From: Pseudarthrobacter sp. NIBRBAC000502772
GTDB taxonomy: Bacteria > Actinomycetota > Actinomycetes > Actinomycetales > Micrococcaceae
Direction: 5' to 3'
DNA: 64,000 bases
NCBI RefSeq assembly: GCF_006517235.1
Contig: NZ_CP041188.1
Coordinates: 2,852,001 to 2,916,000 of the forward strand
The translations under genes and the position numbers were made by a program. Each line of letters begins with the position of its first letter. The first letter of the stretch is position 1. Below the pieces are notes generated by a model. The model was given only the letters and a program-made list of their open reading frames with translations. It was not told the origin of the DNA and made no database searches. Shown here piece by piece: positions 34,460 through 43,931 of the stretch.

Positions 34460-35674
34460 ATGCTGAAGATCGGTTTGACGGGCGGCATCGCCTCGGGGAA
34501 GTCAGTGGTCGCCACACGCCTTTCCGAGCTCGGTGCGGTGCTGGTGGACGCGGACGCGCTGGCCCGGGACGTGGTCGAGCCGGGAACGCCCGGGCTGGCC
34601 AGCGTGGTGGAAGCGTTTGGAGCGGAAATGCTCGACGGCGACGGCCGGCTGGATCGGGCCAGGCTGGGTTCCGTGGTGTTCGGCAATCCCTCGCAACTGG
34701 CCGTGCTGAACGGCATTGTGCACCCGCTGGTCCGGGCCGCCGCGGCCAGGATCATCGCCACAGCCCCGGCCGGCGCCATTGTGGTCCAGGACATTCCACT
34801 GCTCGTGGAGACGGGCCAGGGGAGCGGCTTCCATCTTGTCCTTGTGGTGGACGCGCCCGATGACGTCAGGATCGCCCGGATGCTCGACCACCGCGGCATG
34901 ACGGCCGAGGACGCCCGGTCACGGATGGCTGCCCAGGCCTCGCGCGAGGCGCGGCTGGCCGCTGCCGACGTCGTGCTGGACAACTCCGGATCACTGGCGG
35001 ACGTGACGGCGCAGGTGGACCGGCTCTGGGCCGAACGACTGGTGCCGTTCGCGCGCAATCTCCGGCGCGGCGTCAGGGCGGTCAGGGCAGGCATGGCAGT
35101 CTTGTCGGTGCCGCAGCAGGACTGGGCGGTCCAGGCTGCACGGCTTAGCGCCCGAATCACGGCCGCAGCGCGGGACGACATCCTGGCTGTGGACCATATC
35201 GGCTCCACAGCCGTTCCTGGCCTGGCCGCCAAGGACGTCATCGACCTCCAGGTCACGGTGTCCGATCTCAACGCCGCGGACCGGATCGCACCGCTGCTGG
35301 CCGCTGCTGGCTTCCCGGCCGTGCCGGGGGTTGGCTTCGACACTCCGAAACCGACGGATCCGGATCCGGCGCAGTGGCAAAAACGCTTCCACGCCAACGC
35401 GGACCCCGGCCGCCCCGCCAACGTGCACGTACGGGCGGCCGGATCGTCCGGCTGGCGCTACGCGCTGCTCTTCCGCGACTGGCTCAGGAACGACCCGGAA
35501 GCCGCCGCCTTGTATGAAGACCATAAACGCGCGTTGACCGAACAGTTTGCCGGCAGTAAAGGTACCCACGCCTATGCGGAGGCGAAGGAGCCGTGGTTCA
35601 CGGACGTCGCATGGCCGCGTATGGACGGTTGGGCCGCGCGCACGGGGTGGATGCCGCCGTCGTACATCACCTGA
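34460..35674 (+). CDS. coaE: dephospho-CoA kinase fused to a GrpB (UPF0157) domain
   Basis: This is a 404-residue two-domain protein. Residues 1-200 are dephospho-CoA kinase, the last step of coenzyme A synthesis: P-loop GGIASGKS (near residue 8), DADALARDVV, and the LID region with DARSRMAAQ. Residues about 215-395 are a GrpB domain of nucleotidyltransferase-like fold (DHIGSTAVPGLAAKDVIDLQV, then NVHVRAAGSSGWRYALLFRDWL). The GrpB half has no proven function and is often fused to CoaE in actinobacteria. The divergent neighbour is yigZ. It is followed by uvrB after 79 bases. Confidence 0.95.
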   Translation: MLKIGLTGGIASGKSVVATRLSELGAVLVDADALARDVVEPGTPGLASVVEAFGAEMLDGDGRLDRARLGSVVFGNPSQLAVLNGIVHPLVRAAAARIIATAPAGAIVVQDIPLLVETGQGSGFHLVLVVDAPDDVRIARMLDHRGMTAEDARSRMAAQASREARLAAADVVLDNSGSLADVTAQVDRLWAERLVPFARNLRRGVRAVRAGMAVLSVPQQDWAVQAARLSARITAAARDDILAVDHIGSTAVPGLAAKDVIDLQVTVSDLNAADRIAPLLAAAGFPAVPGVGFDTPKPTDPDPAQWQKRFHANADPGRPANVHVRAAGSSGWRYALLFRDWLRNDPEAAALYEDHKRALTEQFAGSKGTHAYAEAKEPWFTDVAWPRMDGWAARTGWMPPSYIT

Positions 35675-35741
35675 ACTCCCGGCCGCTGTGGCTGGCTGTT
35701 CGCCGGTAACTTATCCGGCTTTCACTGTCGGTCCCCGGTTG

Positions 35742-35747
35742 TAGATT
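35742..35747 (+). promoter_or_regulatory. candidate -10 element of uvrB
   Basis: TAGATT ends seven bases before the ATG at 35754. No ribosome-binding site is present between them, so the transcript may start at or beside the start codon. Confidence 0.5.
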
Positions 35748-35753
35748 AGATGC

Positions 35754-37853
35754 ATGAGCCTTGCCCAGGAGATCAACCGCGTCGTCGCTCCGTTTGAAGT
35801 CATCAGCGAGTTCCAGCCGGCCGGCGACCAGCCTGCCGCCATCATCGAACTCACGGAGCGGATCAGGAATGGCGAAAAGGACGTTGTCCTGCTTGGCGCC
35901 ACCGGTACCGGCAAGAGTGCCACCACGGCTTGGCTCATCGAACAGGTCCAGCGGCCCACGTTGGTCATGGTGCAGAACAAGACCCTGGCCGCCCAGCTCG
36001 CCAACGAATTCCGTGAACTCCTGCCCAACAACGCGGTGGAGTACTTCGTTTCGTACTACGACTACTACCAGCCTGAGGCCTACGTAGCGCAGACGGACAC
36101 CTTCATTGAGAAGGACTCGTCCATCAACGAGGAGGTGGAACGGCTCCGCCACTCCGCCACCAATGCGCTGCTGACCCGCCGGGACGTTATTGTGGTGGCC
36201 ACGGTGTCCTGCATCTACGGCCTGGGCACGCCGGAAGAATACATTGCCGGCATGGTCACGCTCCGCAAGGGGGCGCAGATGAACCGCGACGACCTGCTCC
36301 GGAAATTCGTCTCCATGCAGTACGCGCGCAACGACATGGACTTCCACCGCGGCACGTTCCGGGTCCGCGGCGACACCGTGGAAATCATCCCTATGTACGA
36401 AGAACTCGCCATCCGCATCGAATTCTTCGGAGACGAGATTGAGAACATCCACACTCTCCATCCGCTGACTGGCGAACTGATCCGGGACGAGGAGGAAATG
36501 TACGTCTTCCCGGCCTCGCACTATGTGGCCGGGCCCGAGCGGATGGCCCGGGCCATCAAGCGGATCGAGGACGAACTCGCCGAACGCCTGGCCGTCCTGG
36601 AAAGCCAGAACAAGCTGGTGGAAGCGCAGCGGCTCCGGATGCGCACTACCTACGACCTCGAAATGATGCAGCAGATGGGCTTCTGCAACGGCATCGAAAA
36701 TTACTCGTCGCACATCGACGGCCGTGCCCGCGGGACCGCTCCGCACTGCCTCATCGACTACTTCCCGGACGACTTCCTGCTGGTGATCGACGAATCCCAT
36801 GTCACCGTGCCGCAGATCGGTGCCATGTACGAGGGCGACATGTCCCGCAAGCGGAACCTCGTGGACTTCGGCTTCCGCCTGCCGTCGGCCATGGACAACC
36901 GACCGCTGAAATGGGACGAGTTCCTCCAACGCGTGGGCCAGACGGTCTACCTGTCGGCCACACCCGGCAAGTACGAACTCGGCAAGGCTGACGGCTTTGT
37001 GCAGCAGATCATCCGGCCCACCGGACTGATCGACCCCGAGGTGGTGGTCAAGCCCACGAAGGGCCAGATCGATGACCTCCTCGGCGAGATCAAGACCCGC
37101 ACGGCAAAGAACGAACGCGTCCTGGTCACCACCCTGACCAAGAGGATGGCTGAGGACCTCACCGACTACCTGCTGGGCCACGGCATCAAGGTCGAATACC
37201 TGCACTCGGACGTGGACACCCTCCGACGCGTTGAACTGCTCCGGGAACTCCGGATGGGTGTCTTCGACGTCCTGGTGGGCATCAACCTGCTTCGCGAAGG
37301 CCTGGACCTGCCCGAGGTCTCCCTCGTGAGCATCCTGGACGCGGACAAGGAAGGCTTCCTGCGCTCGGCGACTTCGCTGATCCAGACCATCGGCCGTGCT
37401 GCCCGCAACGTCTCCGGCGAGGTCCACATGTACGCGGACCGCATCACCGACTCCATGGCCAAGGCTATCGACGAGACCAACCGGCGCCGCGCCATCCAGG
37501 TTGCCTACAATACGGAACGGGGCATCGATCCGCAGCCGCTGCGGAAGAAGATTGCCGACATTACCGACCAACTTGCCAAGGAAGACGCCGACACCCAGGA
37601 GCTGCTCAACAACAACCGGCTGGCCAAGGGCGCCAAACGTGGCAAGTCTGCGGCCAAGGGCGCGGCACAAGTCCGCAAGGACGGCCTCGCCGCGGCACCG
37701 GCCGAAGACCTCGTGGGCCTCATCGAACAGCTGACCGAACAGATGCACGGCGCTGCCACCGAACTCCAGTTCGAGCTGGCGGCGCGGATCCGGGACGAGG
37801 TCAGTGACCTTAAGAAGGAACTCCGCCAGATGCAGGCGGCCGGCCACGCCTAG
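35754..37853 (+). CDS. uvrB: excinuclease ABC subunit B
   Basis: This 699-residue helicase-like protein loads damaged DNA from UvrA and hands it to UvrC. Walker A GATGTGKS is at residues 48-55. The beta-hairpin region starts at [13 protein letters not shown] (about residue 100). Later motifs are [24 protein letters not shown] and [16 protein letters not shown]. The C-terminal UVR motif ([23 protein letters not shown]) pairs with UvrC. It is full-length for the family. It starts with ATG at 35754 and ends 79 bases before a manganese riboswitch. Confidence 0.97.
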   Translation: MSLAQEINRVVAPFEVISEFQPAGDQPAAIIELTERIRNGEKDVVLLGATGTGKSATTAWLIEQVQRPTLVMVQNKTLAAQLANEFRELLPNNAVEYFVSYYDYYQPEAYVAQTDTFIEKDSSINEEVERLRHSATNALLTRRDVIVVATVSCIYGLGTPEEYIAGMVTLRKGAQMNRDDLLRKFVSMQYARNDMDFHRGTFRVRGDTVEIIPMYEELAIRIEFFGDEIENIHTLHPLTGELIRDEEEMYVFPASHYVAGPERMARAIKRIEDELAERLAVLESQNKLVEAQRLRMRTTYDLEMMQQMGFCNGIENYSSHIDGRARGTAPHCLIDYFPDDFLLVIDESHVTVPQIGAMYEGDMSRKRNLVDFGFRLPSAMDNRPLKWDEFLQRVGQTVYLSATPGKYELGKADGFVQQIIRPTGLIDPEVVVKPTKGQIDDLLGEIKTRTAKNERVLVTTLTKRMAEDLTDYLLGHGIKVEYLHSDVDTLRRVELLRELRMGVFDVLVGINLLREGLDLPEVSLVSILDADKEGFLRSATSLIQTIGRAARNVSGEVHMYADRITDSMAKAIDETNRRRAIQVAYNTERGIDPQPLRKKIADITDQLAKEDADTQELLNNNRLAKGAKRGKSAAKGAAQVRKDGLAAAPAEDLVGLIEQLTEQMHGAATELQFELAARIRDEVSDLKKELRQMQAAGHA

Positions 37854-37932
37854 TCCACCCCCGGGCGTCGAAGGGACGTGGCAGTCGGGGCATGTTTCCG
37901 CTTGTCGGGACGCCTGCTGTACAGTTAACGTC

Positions 37933-38048
37933 ACGTAGGGGAGTATCCCGAGCGCTACGATCGTCAACACGCCAGGCACAGTTGCCTGGCCGGGCGTAGC
38001 GGGCCGCCATTTCAGCACCAAGTGCACAGGCTGGCCGGAGAGACTTAC
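37933..38048 (+). promoter_or_regulatory. yybP-ykoY (manganese) riboswitch ahead of terC
   Basis: The 5' core GTAGGGGAGTATCCC, the middle ATCGTCAACACG and the 3' core GGCCGGAGAGACTTAC match the conserved blocks of the yybP-ykoY motif in order and spacing. The element ends 33 bases before the terC start, with a GAAAGG ribosome-binding site between. The motif senses Mn2+ and turns on manganese-export and TerC/Alx-type genes in other bacteria. Confidence 0.85.
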
Positions 38049-38081
38049 ACCATTTCTCTGTACCCTGCGAAAGGCTAACCT

Positions 38082-39110
38082 GTGCCCGAACTACCCGTGT
38101 GGTTCGAGGTCGGCTCACTTGTCGTCCTTGGCCTGATCCTCCTCATTGACCTACTGCTGGTCGTCCGACGCCCCCACGAGCCTTCCATGAAGGAAGCCGG
38201 CCTGTGGGTTGCGTTCTACGTCTCCCTGGCCCTGCTGTTCGCCGGGGCCATGTTCTTCTTTACTGGCGCCGAATTCGGCGGCCAGTTTGTGGCCGGCTGG
38301 GTCACTGAATACAGCCTCAGCATCGACAACCTGTTTGTCTTCATCATCATCATGGCCCGCTTCTCCGTGCCCCGTAAGTACCAGCAGGAAGTCCTGATGG
38401 TGGGCATCATCATCGCCCTGATCCTGCGCGGCATCTTCATCCTCCTCGGCGCCATCGTGATCGAGCAGTTCAGCTGGGTGTTCTACATCTTTGGCGCGTT
38501 CCTGCTCTGGACCGCCTGGAAGCAGGCCCAGGACGAAGGCGAGGACGAAGAGGACAAGGAAAACCCGCTCATCGCCCGGATCCGCAAGGTCATCCCCATG
38601 TCGGAGAAGTTCGACGGCGGCAAGCTGCGCACCACGGTGGACGGCAAGAAGGTCTTCACTCCCATGCTGATCGTGTTCATCACCATCGGCCTGACCGACC
38701 TCCTTTTCGCCGTCGACTCGATTCCGGCGATCTTCGGCCTGACCCAGAGCCCGTTCATCGTTTTCACCGCCAACCTGTTCGCCCTGATGGGCCTGCGCCA
38801 GCTGTACTTCCTGCTGGGTGGCCTGATGAACCGCCTGATCTACCTGAAGCACGCGCTGTCCTTCATCCTGGCGTTCATCGGTGTGAAGCTGGTGCTCCAC
38901 GCCATGCACGTGAACGAACTGCCGTTCATCAACGGCGGCAACCACATCGAGTGGGCCCCGGAGATTCCGACATTCGTCTCCCTGGCCGTCATCGTGGGCA
39001 CCATCATCGTTGCCGTGATTGCCAGCCTCATGAGCTCCAAGGCAAAGACGGCCCACCTGGACCCCCGCCTCGAGGAAGACGCCAAGAAGAGCCTCAGCGA
39101 AGCCGAGTAG
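38082..39110 (+). CDS. TerC family integral membrane protein (probable manganese exporter)
   Basis: This is a 342-residue membrane protein with about nine helices. The two metal-site helices contain EYSLSIDNLFVF and LLFAVDSIPAIF, the paired acidic motifs of TerC/Alx proteins. A charged cytoplasmic segment (DEGEDEEDKENP) lies mid-protein. TerC-family proteins are linked to manganese export, also to tellurite resistance and metalation of secreted enzymes. The yybP-ykoY riboswitch immediately upstream makes manganese control very likely. The GTG at 38082 has GAAAGG upstream. A long hairpin at 39143-39179 ends the transcript. Confidence 0.93.
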   Translation: MPELPVWFEVGSLVVLGLILLIDLLLVVRRPHEPSMKEAGLWVAFYVSLALLFAGAMFFFTGAEFGGQFVAGWVTEYSLSIDNLFVFIIIMARFSVPRKYQQEVLMVGIIIALILRGIFILLGAIVIEQFSWVFYIFGAFLLWTAWKQAQDEGEDEEDKENPLIARIRKVIPMSEKFDGGKLRTTVDGKKVFTPMLIVFITIGLTDLLFAVDSIPAIFGLTQSPFIVFTANLFALMGLRQLYFLLGGLMNRLIYLKHALSFILAFIGVKLVLHAMHVNELPFINGGNHIEWAPEIPTFVSLAVIVGTIIVAVIASLMSSKAKTAHLDPRLEEDAKKSLSEAE

Positions 39111-39142
39111 GCTGTCGCGTTTCGTTGACGCACACTGCATTT

Positions 39143-39179
39143 CCACTGATCCCGGCCGCATTGCGGCCGGGATCAGTGG
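39143..39179 (+). terminator. 17-bp perfect hairpin after terC
   Basis: ccactgatcccggccgc pairs without mismatch with gcggccgggatcagtgg around a three-base loop. A weak CTTAA tail follows. It lies 33 bases after the terC stop and just before the next promoter. Confidence 0.8.
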
Positions 39180-39215
39180 CTTAACTGCCCCCTGTAGGAC
39201 CTGGCCGCCCAGGAC

Positions 39216-39221
39216 TATGCT
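39216..39221 (+). promoter_or_regulatory. candidate -10 element of the MFS gene
   Basis: TATGCT ends seven bases before the ATG at 39228 with no ribosome-binding site between them. Confidence 0.45.
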
Positions 39222-39227
39222 CGGACC

Positions 39228-40649
39228 ATGGCCCGCACGCTGATGACGGAAAGAGGAGTGCGCCACGTGCAGCGGCGCACCGTGGCGCTGCTGAGCGCGG
39301 CCCAGGTTTTCGCCGGCATCGGCACGGGAGCAACGGTTTCCATCGGCTCAATCCTGGCCGTGGAACTTTCAGGTTCCAGCGTGTGGGCGGGTGCCGTTGC
39401 CACGGTTATGACATTGGGGGCCGCGCTGACAGCACTGCCCCTTGCTTCGCTGGCGGACCGGCGGGGCCGTCGGGCCGGGCAGGTCACGGGGCTTTCCGCC
39501 GCCCTGGCCGGCACAGTTCTGATAGTGCTGTCGGTGGTGTCCGGCTTGTTCGTCCTGCTGGTGCTGGGGGCGGTGGGCATCGGGGTGGGTACCGCGGCCA
39601 GCCTGCAGGCACGCTTCGCCGCCGTCGACCTTGCAGACGCTGAACACCGTGGCAGGGCGCTTTCCGCAGTGGTGTGGGCTGTGACGGTCGGTGCCGTGGC
39701 CGGACCCAACCTGATCCAGCCCGGCACCGTGGTTGGCCTGGCCCTCGGCCTGCCTCCCGTCGCCGGACCGTTCGTGATCTCCGCAGCCGGACTCCTGCTG
39801 GCCATTGTGCTGCTTTTCGCTGGCCTCAGGCCGGACCCGCTCCTGCTCGCGCGGGAAATCGCCGCCCAGGATGTTGCCACTCAGGAACATGCCGCGCTGG
39901 ATCTCGACGCCCAGCCAGCTGGCGGGAAGATGCAGGGCACGCCACCACGTACGGCAAATCAGCAAGTCGCCACCGCGCGCAACGCAGTCGGGGGAGCCCT
40001 CGTCCGCGGGCTGCGGGCAATCCGTCAGTCCAGGGCTTCCTGGCTGGCGCTTGCCGCCGTCGTCGGAGCGCACGCCGTGATGGTGGGCGTGATGTCCATG
40101 ACCCCGCTGCATTTGCAGGAACTCGTGGCCGGGCCTGGTGCCTCCCATGCCGGCCACGCCGCGTCCGGCGATGTCCTGGTGATCATCGGCTTCACCATCT
40201 CCCTGCATATCGCAGGCATGTTCGCGTTGTCGCCGGTTATGGGCTGGCTGACGGACAAGGCAGGCAGGACTGAGACCATCATGATCGGCTTCGCCACGCT
40301 GATCGCAGCCGTCGCCGTCGCCGGATTTGGCCAGACGTCCACTGTTGCGGTGGCCGTGGGGCTTGTGCTGCTGGGCATGGGCTGGTCTGCGGCCACCATT
40401 TCCGGGTCCACGCTGCTGGCGGAGAGCGTCCCCCAGGAGTCCCGCGTGGTGGTCCAGGGGGTGTCGGACATGCTGATGGGCGCCGCAGGTGCGGTGGGCG
40501 GGGCCACTTCCGGACTGATCCTTAGCTGGGCCGGCTACCTGGGGCTCAACATGGCAGGCGGACTGGTGGGGGCTGCCGTCCTGACCGCCGCCGTCGTTGC
40601 CCTGGTGGCGCGCCGCCGCAGCCCGGCGGCCGGCTCAGCTGCCGGCTGA
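39228..40649 (+). CDS. MFS transporter
   Basis: This 473-residue membrane protein has about twelve helices. ALTALPLASLADRRGRRAGQ is the motif-A loop after helix 2. A hydrophilic loop of about 60 residues (about 210-275) splits the two halves, and the matching motif in the second half is FALSPVMGWLTDKAGRTE. The substrate is unknown. The stop lies inside the end of the convergent S33 peptidase gene (15-base overlap of the 3' ends). Confidence 0.9.
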   Translation: MARTLMTERGVRHVQRRTVALLSAAQVFAGIGTGATVSIGSILAVELSGSSVWAGAVATVMTLGAALTALPLASLADRRGRRAGQVTGLSAALAGTVLIVLSVVSGLFVLLVLGAVGIGVGTAASLQARFAAVDLADAEHRGRALSAVVWAVTVGAVAGPNLIQPGTVVGLALGLPPVAGPFVISAAGLLLAIVLLFAGLRPDPLLLAREIAAQDVATQEHAALDLDAQPAGGKMQGTPPRTANQQVATARNAVGGALVRGLRAIRQSRASWLALAAVVGAHAVMVGVMSMTPLHLQELVAGPGASHAGHAASGDVLVIIGFTISLHIAGMFALSPVMGWLTDKAGRTETIMIGFATLIAAVAVAGFGQTSTVAVAVGLVLLGMGWSAATISGSTLLAESVPQESRVVVQGVSDMLMGAAGAVGGATSGLILSWAGYLGLNMAGGLVGAAVLTAAVVALVARRRSPAAGSAAG

Positions 40650-42011
40650 GCCGGCACCCGAGCGCACCATACCCAGCAGCCGCCCGAAAATAGCCTCGCC
40701 GTCGTCCGCTATGCCGTCATGGTGGAAGTCGGCCGTCTCCCATACCCGGAGTCCGCGCACAGCGGCCGCCGTCTCCAGTGACAGGCTGCGGTCCACGTAA
40801 ATGTCGTCCTGGTAAACCGCGGCGGCGACCGGCACGCTGTTCGCGGCCAACTGTGGGGGGTCATACAGCGGCTTCCAGTCAGCTTTGGTGGCCAGCAGAT
40901 GGGCCACCTGCCGCAGCGGCACCAAGGCGGGATCCTGTTCGAAATACCACGGGTACACCATCTCGCCGGTCAGCAGTAGCGTCTCCGCATCCGGGTGGAA
41001 GGCCGGATGTTCCTGCAGCACACGCCAGGCAGCCCAGTCGGTCGCCTGTCCCTGCCCGTAGATGGATTCATGCAGCAGCGCATAGAGCGGGTTCGCCAGG
41101 CGGGACACGATGCCCTGGACCTGCTCCAGGAAGGCATCGGAGAGCCTGTTCCCGTGTGGCGTCTCGGTGAAGGCGTCTTCCAGCAGGTAGTGCAGGCCGT
41201 CCACCCGCGTGTTTCCGCCCAGGAAGGAGCCCACCATCTGGAACCGTTCAACCGTGAGCCGGCCGCCGTCGGGAAGGAACTCCTCTGTCTGCCGAAGGTG
41301 CGATGCGATCGCGTTCACTGTCCGGCGGTCCTCCGGATACCAGCTGAAGTACTCGGTGTTGCGCGCTGCAACGCGCGCGAACGTGGCGCGGTAGACGTCG
41401 TCGGCATGGCCGGCGAGCGGCGCAAGTCCGCCCGTGATGAGAGCCTCCTTCAGCCCGTCCGGGGCAAAAGACAGGTACGTCAGCGCGCAGAATCCGCCGT
41501 AGCTTTGGCCGTAGATGCTCCAGGGACCGGAGCCGAGCGCCGCGCGGATGAGCTCCGCGTCGGCCACGATGGAATCCGCACGGAAATGCTCAAGGTACGC
41601 AGCCTGTGCTTCGGCCGTTCCGCGCGCGGCCAGCGTGTTCCGGTCAAGGGGGGTCGACAGCCCGGTGCCGCGCTGGTCCAGCATCAGGATCCGGAAGTCC
41701 CGGGCAGCCGCCTTGCTCCAGCCGCCCAGCGAAGCCAGCCGGTTGCCGCGGCCGCCCGGCCCGCCCTGGAGGAACACCAGCCAGGGAAGCTCTTCGGCTT
41801 CAGCCTGGGTGTGGGCCGACGAGACGTACTCACGGGCGAAGACAGTGATGGTCCCGGGGTCGTCGCCGCTCCCTGGAGCGAAGTGGTCCAAGGGAACGGT
41901 GAAGTAGTGCTCGGCGGTGCGCATGCCACGGAATTCGTGCCGCGCCTTCACAAAATGCGGGACAGGGGTCCGCGTTTGCGTCGTTTGAAAGGAAGCGTCC
42001 TGCTCAGCCAC
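40635..42011 (-). CDS. S33 family peptidase / proline iminopeptidase-like alpha/beta hydrolase
   Basis: This is a 458-residue protein of the S33 (prolyl aminopeptidase) type. FLQGGPGGRGNRL is the oxyanion-hole motif, LMLDQRGTGLSTP follows, and YGQSYGGFCALTYLSF contains the nucleophile Ser. The TGEMVYPWYFEQD segment and the HHDG near the C-terminus supply the acid and histidine. It removes N-terminal proline or acts on peptides/esters. GTG at 42011 is the likely start. It overlaps the upstream GNAT stop by eight bases (GTGGCTGA), which indicates coupled translation; the 42038 start is only a TTG. Confidence 0.87.
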   Translation of the reverse strand: MAEQDASFQTTQTRTPVPHFVKARHEFRGMRTAEHYFTVPLDHFAPGSGDDPGTITVFAREYVSSAHTQAEAEELPWLVFLQGGPGGRGNRLASLGGWSKAAARDFRILMLDQRGTGLSTPLDRNTLAARGTAEAQAAYLEHFRADSIVADAELIRAALGSGPWSIYGQSYGGFCALTYLSFAPDGLKEALITGGLAPLAGHADDVYRATFARVAARNTEYFSWYPEDRRTVNAIASHLRQTEEFLPDGGRLTVERFQMVGSFLGGNTRVDGLHYLLEDAFTETPHGNRLSDAFLEQVQGIVSRLANPLYALLHESIYGQGQATDWAAWRVLQEHPAFHPDAETLLLTGEMVYPWYFEQDPALVPLRQVAHLLATKADWKPLYDPPQLAANSVPVAAAVYQDDIYVDRSLSLETAAAVRGLRVWETADFHHDGIADDGEAIFGRLLGMVRSGAGSAGS

Positions 42012-42504
42012 GGATGGACGCTGCCGTTCTCGTGCCAAAGCTCTCCAGCGCGTCGCCGGTCAGCCGGAACGTGGACCAGCCATCCAGGGGGCGGGCGCCG
42101 AGACTGCGGTAGAAGGTGATGGACGGTTCGTTCCAGTCCAGGACGCTCCACTCAACCCGGGCGTAGCCCCTCTCGACGGCGGTGGCGGCCAGGTGCTGCA
42201 GGAGCGCCTTGCCGTGGCCCTCGCCGCGGGCGTGCGGGCTGACGTAGAGGTCTTCCAGGTAGATGCCGTGGACGCCTTCCCAGGTGGAGTAGTTCAGGAA
42301 CCAGAGCGCGAAACCCCGGACCTCGCCTGCGCTGTTCTCAGCCATCGTGGCAAACACGCGCGGGTTCTTGCCGAACAGGACCTCAGCCAGCATTTCCGGT
42401 GTGTTGCGGACCGCGTCCGGTTCCTTCTCGTAGATGGCCAGTTCGTGGATCATCTGCAGAATGGCGGGGACGTCTTGCCGGGTGGCGGGGCGGATTACAC
42501 TCAT
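42004..42504 (-). CDS. GNAT N-acetyltransferase (diamine/thialysine type)
   Basis: This 166-residue GNAT protein resembles the spermidine/spermine or thialysine acetyltransferase group. The GIYLEDLYVSPHARGEGHGKALL segment holds the acetyl-CoA-binding loop, followed by ARVEWSVLDWNEPSITFYRSLGARP. The acceptor is unknown. It is the third gene of a four-gene minus-strand set; its stop overlaps the start of the S33 peptidase. Confidence 0.88.
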   Translation of the reverse strand: MSVIRPATRQDVPAILQMIHELAIYEKEPDAVRNTPEMLAEVLFGKNPRVFATMAENSAGEVRGFALWFLNYSTWEGVHGIYLEDLYVSPHARGEGHGKALLQHLAATAVERGYARVEWSVLDWNEPSITFYRSLGARPLDGWSTFRLTGDALESFGTRTAASIRG

Positions 42505-42549
42505 GGTCCGAGTTTACTAGCGGGGCCGTGATCCTTACTGCCAGGCTCC

Positions 42550-43920
42550 CTAGTGCCAGTGAAGCTGCGATGTCCCGTAGCGGACGGGTCCCTTGCTGTA
42601 CTCCAGCGGCACGCCGTCCGCCATGATGGGCAGCCCAACGTATCGCAGGCGGCCGTAGGGGCTGTCCATCACGCGGAGTTCCGGGTCAGGCAGGGAACCG
42701 CCGTGACTGGCCACTGCGGGCAGCCGGAACAATTCTTCAGCGGTGCGGGCCAGGGAAAGCCGTGCAGTGCCGCCACGTCCGCTGCGGAGCCGTTCGGCCA
42801 GCAAGGCAATTGCTGCCGCCGCCAGGCCATAACCGGTGGCATGATCCAGTGCCTGCACTGGAAGCGCCCCCGGCTGCCACCCGTCATCAGTCGTGCGGCC
42901 ATACCGTTCGGCAATGCCGCAAGCGGCCTGAACCAGGCTGTCGAAACCGCGCCGTCCGTTCCAAGGGCCGCCGCTGCCCCAGGCGCTGAGGGTGACGATC
43001 ACGAGGTCGGGCCGGGCGAGCAACAGCGCTTCGGGCGCCAGCCCAAAAGGGTCCAGCCCGCCGTCGCGGTATCCGGTGACCACCACGTCGGCAGACTCAA
43101 TGAGGAGCGTGACCGCTTCCATGGCGGCAGGATCCCGGAGGTCCGCCTCGGCGCTGCGCTTGTCAAAGCCCGAGTCAATGAACACATCTCTCAACTCCGG
43201 AAGCTGCGGCGGGTCGATGCGCAGGACGTCCGCGCCCAGGGCGCCCAGGAGGCGTGTGGCAGCGGGCCCCGCAATGACGCGCGTCAGGTCCAGCACCTTG
43301 AGGCCGGCCAAGGGGTGGCGTGGAACTGCCGATGGAACCCACCGGGAGAGCTGCGGACTTTCACCGGCTGACGTTGGCGGACGGGAGATTCTGATCCATG
43401 GACCGGAGCTGGCCGACGCATGCATGGGGGTCGCGACCCACTCGTCCCGTGTGCGCACGGCGGCAGCGACGCCGTTGTTTGCCGTGATGGCTTCCTCGGC
43501 GGCCACGGACGTCATTCCTAGCAGGGCGTGTCCCACGTCCTGTGGTGTGCTGACGGAGAGGGCCGCGGTCAGCCGGGCTGCGTGGTGGGGGTAGTTGGCG
43601 TGGAGGCGGATCCAGCCGTCCGACGTGCGCCGGAAGCCGGACGTCGGAGCGAACCCTTCGGGTTTGACGCCCGCGATCCGCAGGTGTCCCAGCGAATCGA
43701 ACGCCGCCGCGGTGGCTCCGGATGTCAGGGAGTACCTGCCCGGAACGCCAACAAGGGCGTTCAGCGACGTCGCTGCTGCCTGGACCGCACCCAAAGCCAG
43801 TCCCTCGACGTCCAGCGGGCCCTTCCACCACTGCCGTGGACCGTTGGAAGGTGCCACGGGCTGGGCCTTCAGGGCTTCCACAACCCGAAGGCTGTCCGTC
43901 AGGTCGGGGACGGAGTCCAT
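42550..43920 (-). CDS. CaiB/BaiF CoA-transferase family III protein (two-part arrangement)
   Basis: This is a 456-residue class III CoA-transferase-like protein. The usual N-terminal family signature (LAGLKVLDLTRVIAGPAATRLLGALGADVLRI) occurs here only near residue 210. Before it, residues 20-200 contain GFRRTSDGWIRLHANYPHH, which looks like the C-terminal half of such enzymes. The order therefore appears permuted or formed by two truncated copies. GYRDGGLDPFGLAPEALL is also typical. It would transfer CoA between carboxylic acids. It lies 11 bases downstream of the DUF3516 helicase, with which it is likely co-transcribed. Confidence 0.85.
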   Translation of the reverse strand: MDSVPDLTDSLRVVEALKAQPVAPSNGPRQWWKGPLDVEGLALGAVQAAATSLNALVGVPGRYSLTSGATAAAFDSLGHLRIAGVKPEGFAPTSGFRRTSDGWIRLHANYPHHAARLTAALSVSTPQDVGHALLGMTSVAAEEAITANNGVAAAVRTRDEWVATPMHASASSGPWIRISRPPTSAGESPQLSRWVPSAVPRHPLAGLKVLDLTRVIAGPAATRLLGALGADVLRIDPPQLPELRDVFIDSGFDKRSAEADLRDPAAMEAVTLLIESADVVVTGYRDGGLDPFGLAPEALLLARPDLVIVTLSAWGSGGPWNGRRGFDSLVQAACGIAERYGRTTDDGWQPGALPVQALDHATGYGLAAAAIALLAERLRSGRGGTARLSLARTAEELFRLPAVASHGGSLPDPELRVMDSPYGRLRYVGLPIMADGVPLEYSKGPVRYGTSQLHWH

Positions 43921-43931
43921 TCGGTCAGGGC

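Noticed and set aside
35667..38027. A 786-codon open frame on the minus strand opposite uvrB
   Set aside because: It lies fully antisense to a highly conserved gene, has no recognisable domain, and arises from the codon bias of high-GC DNA. It also runs through the riboswitch.
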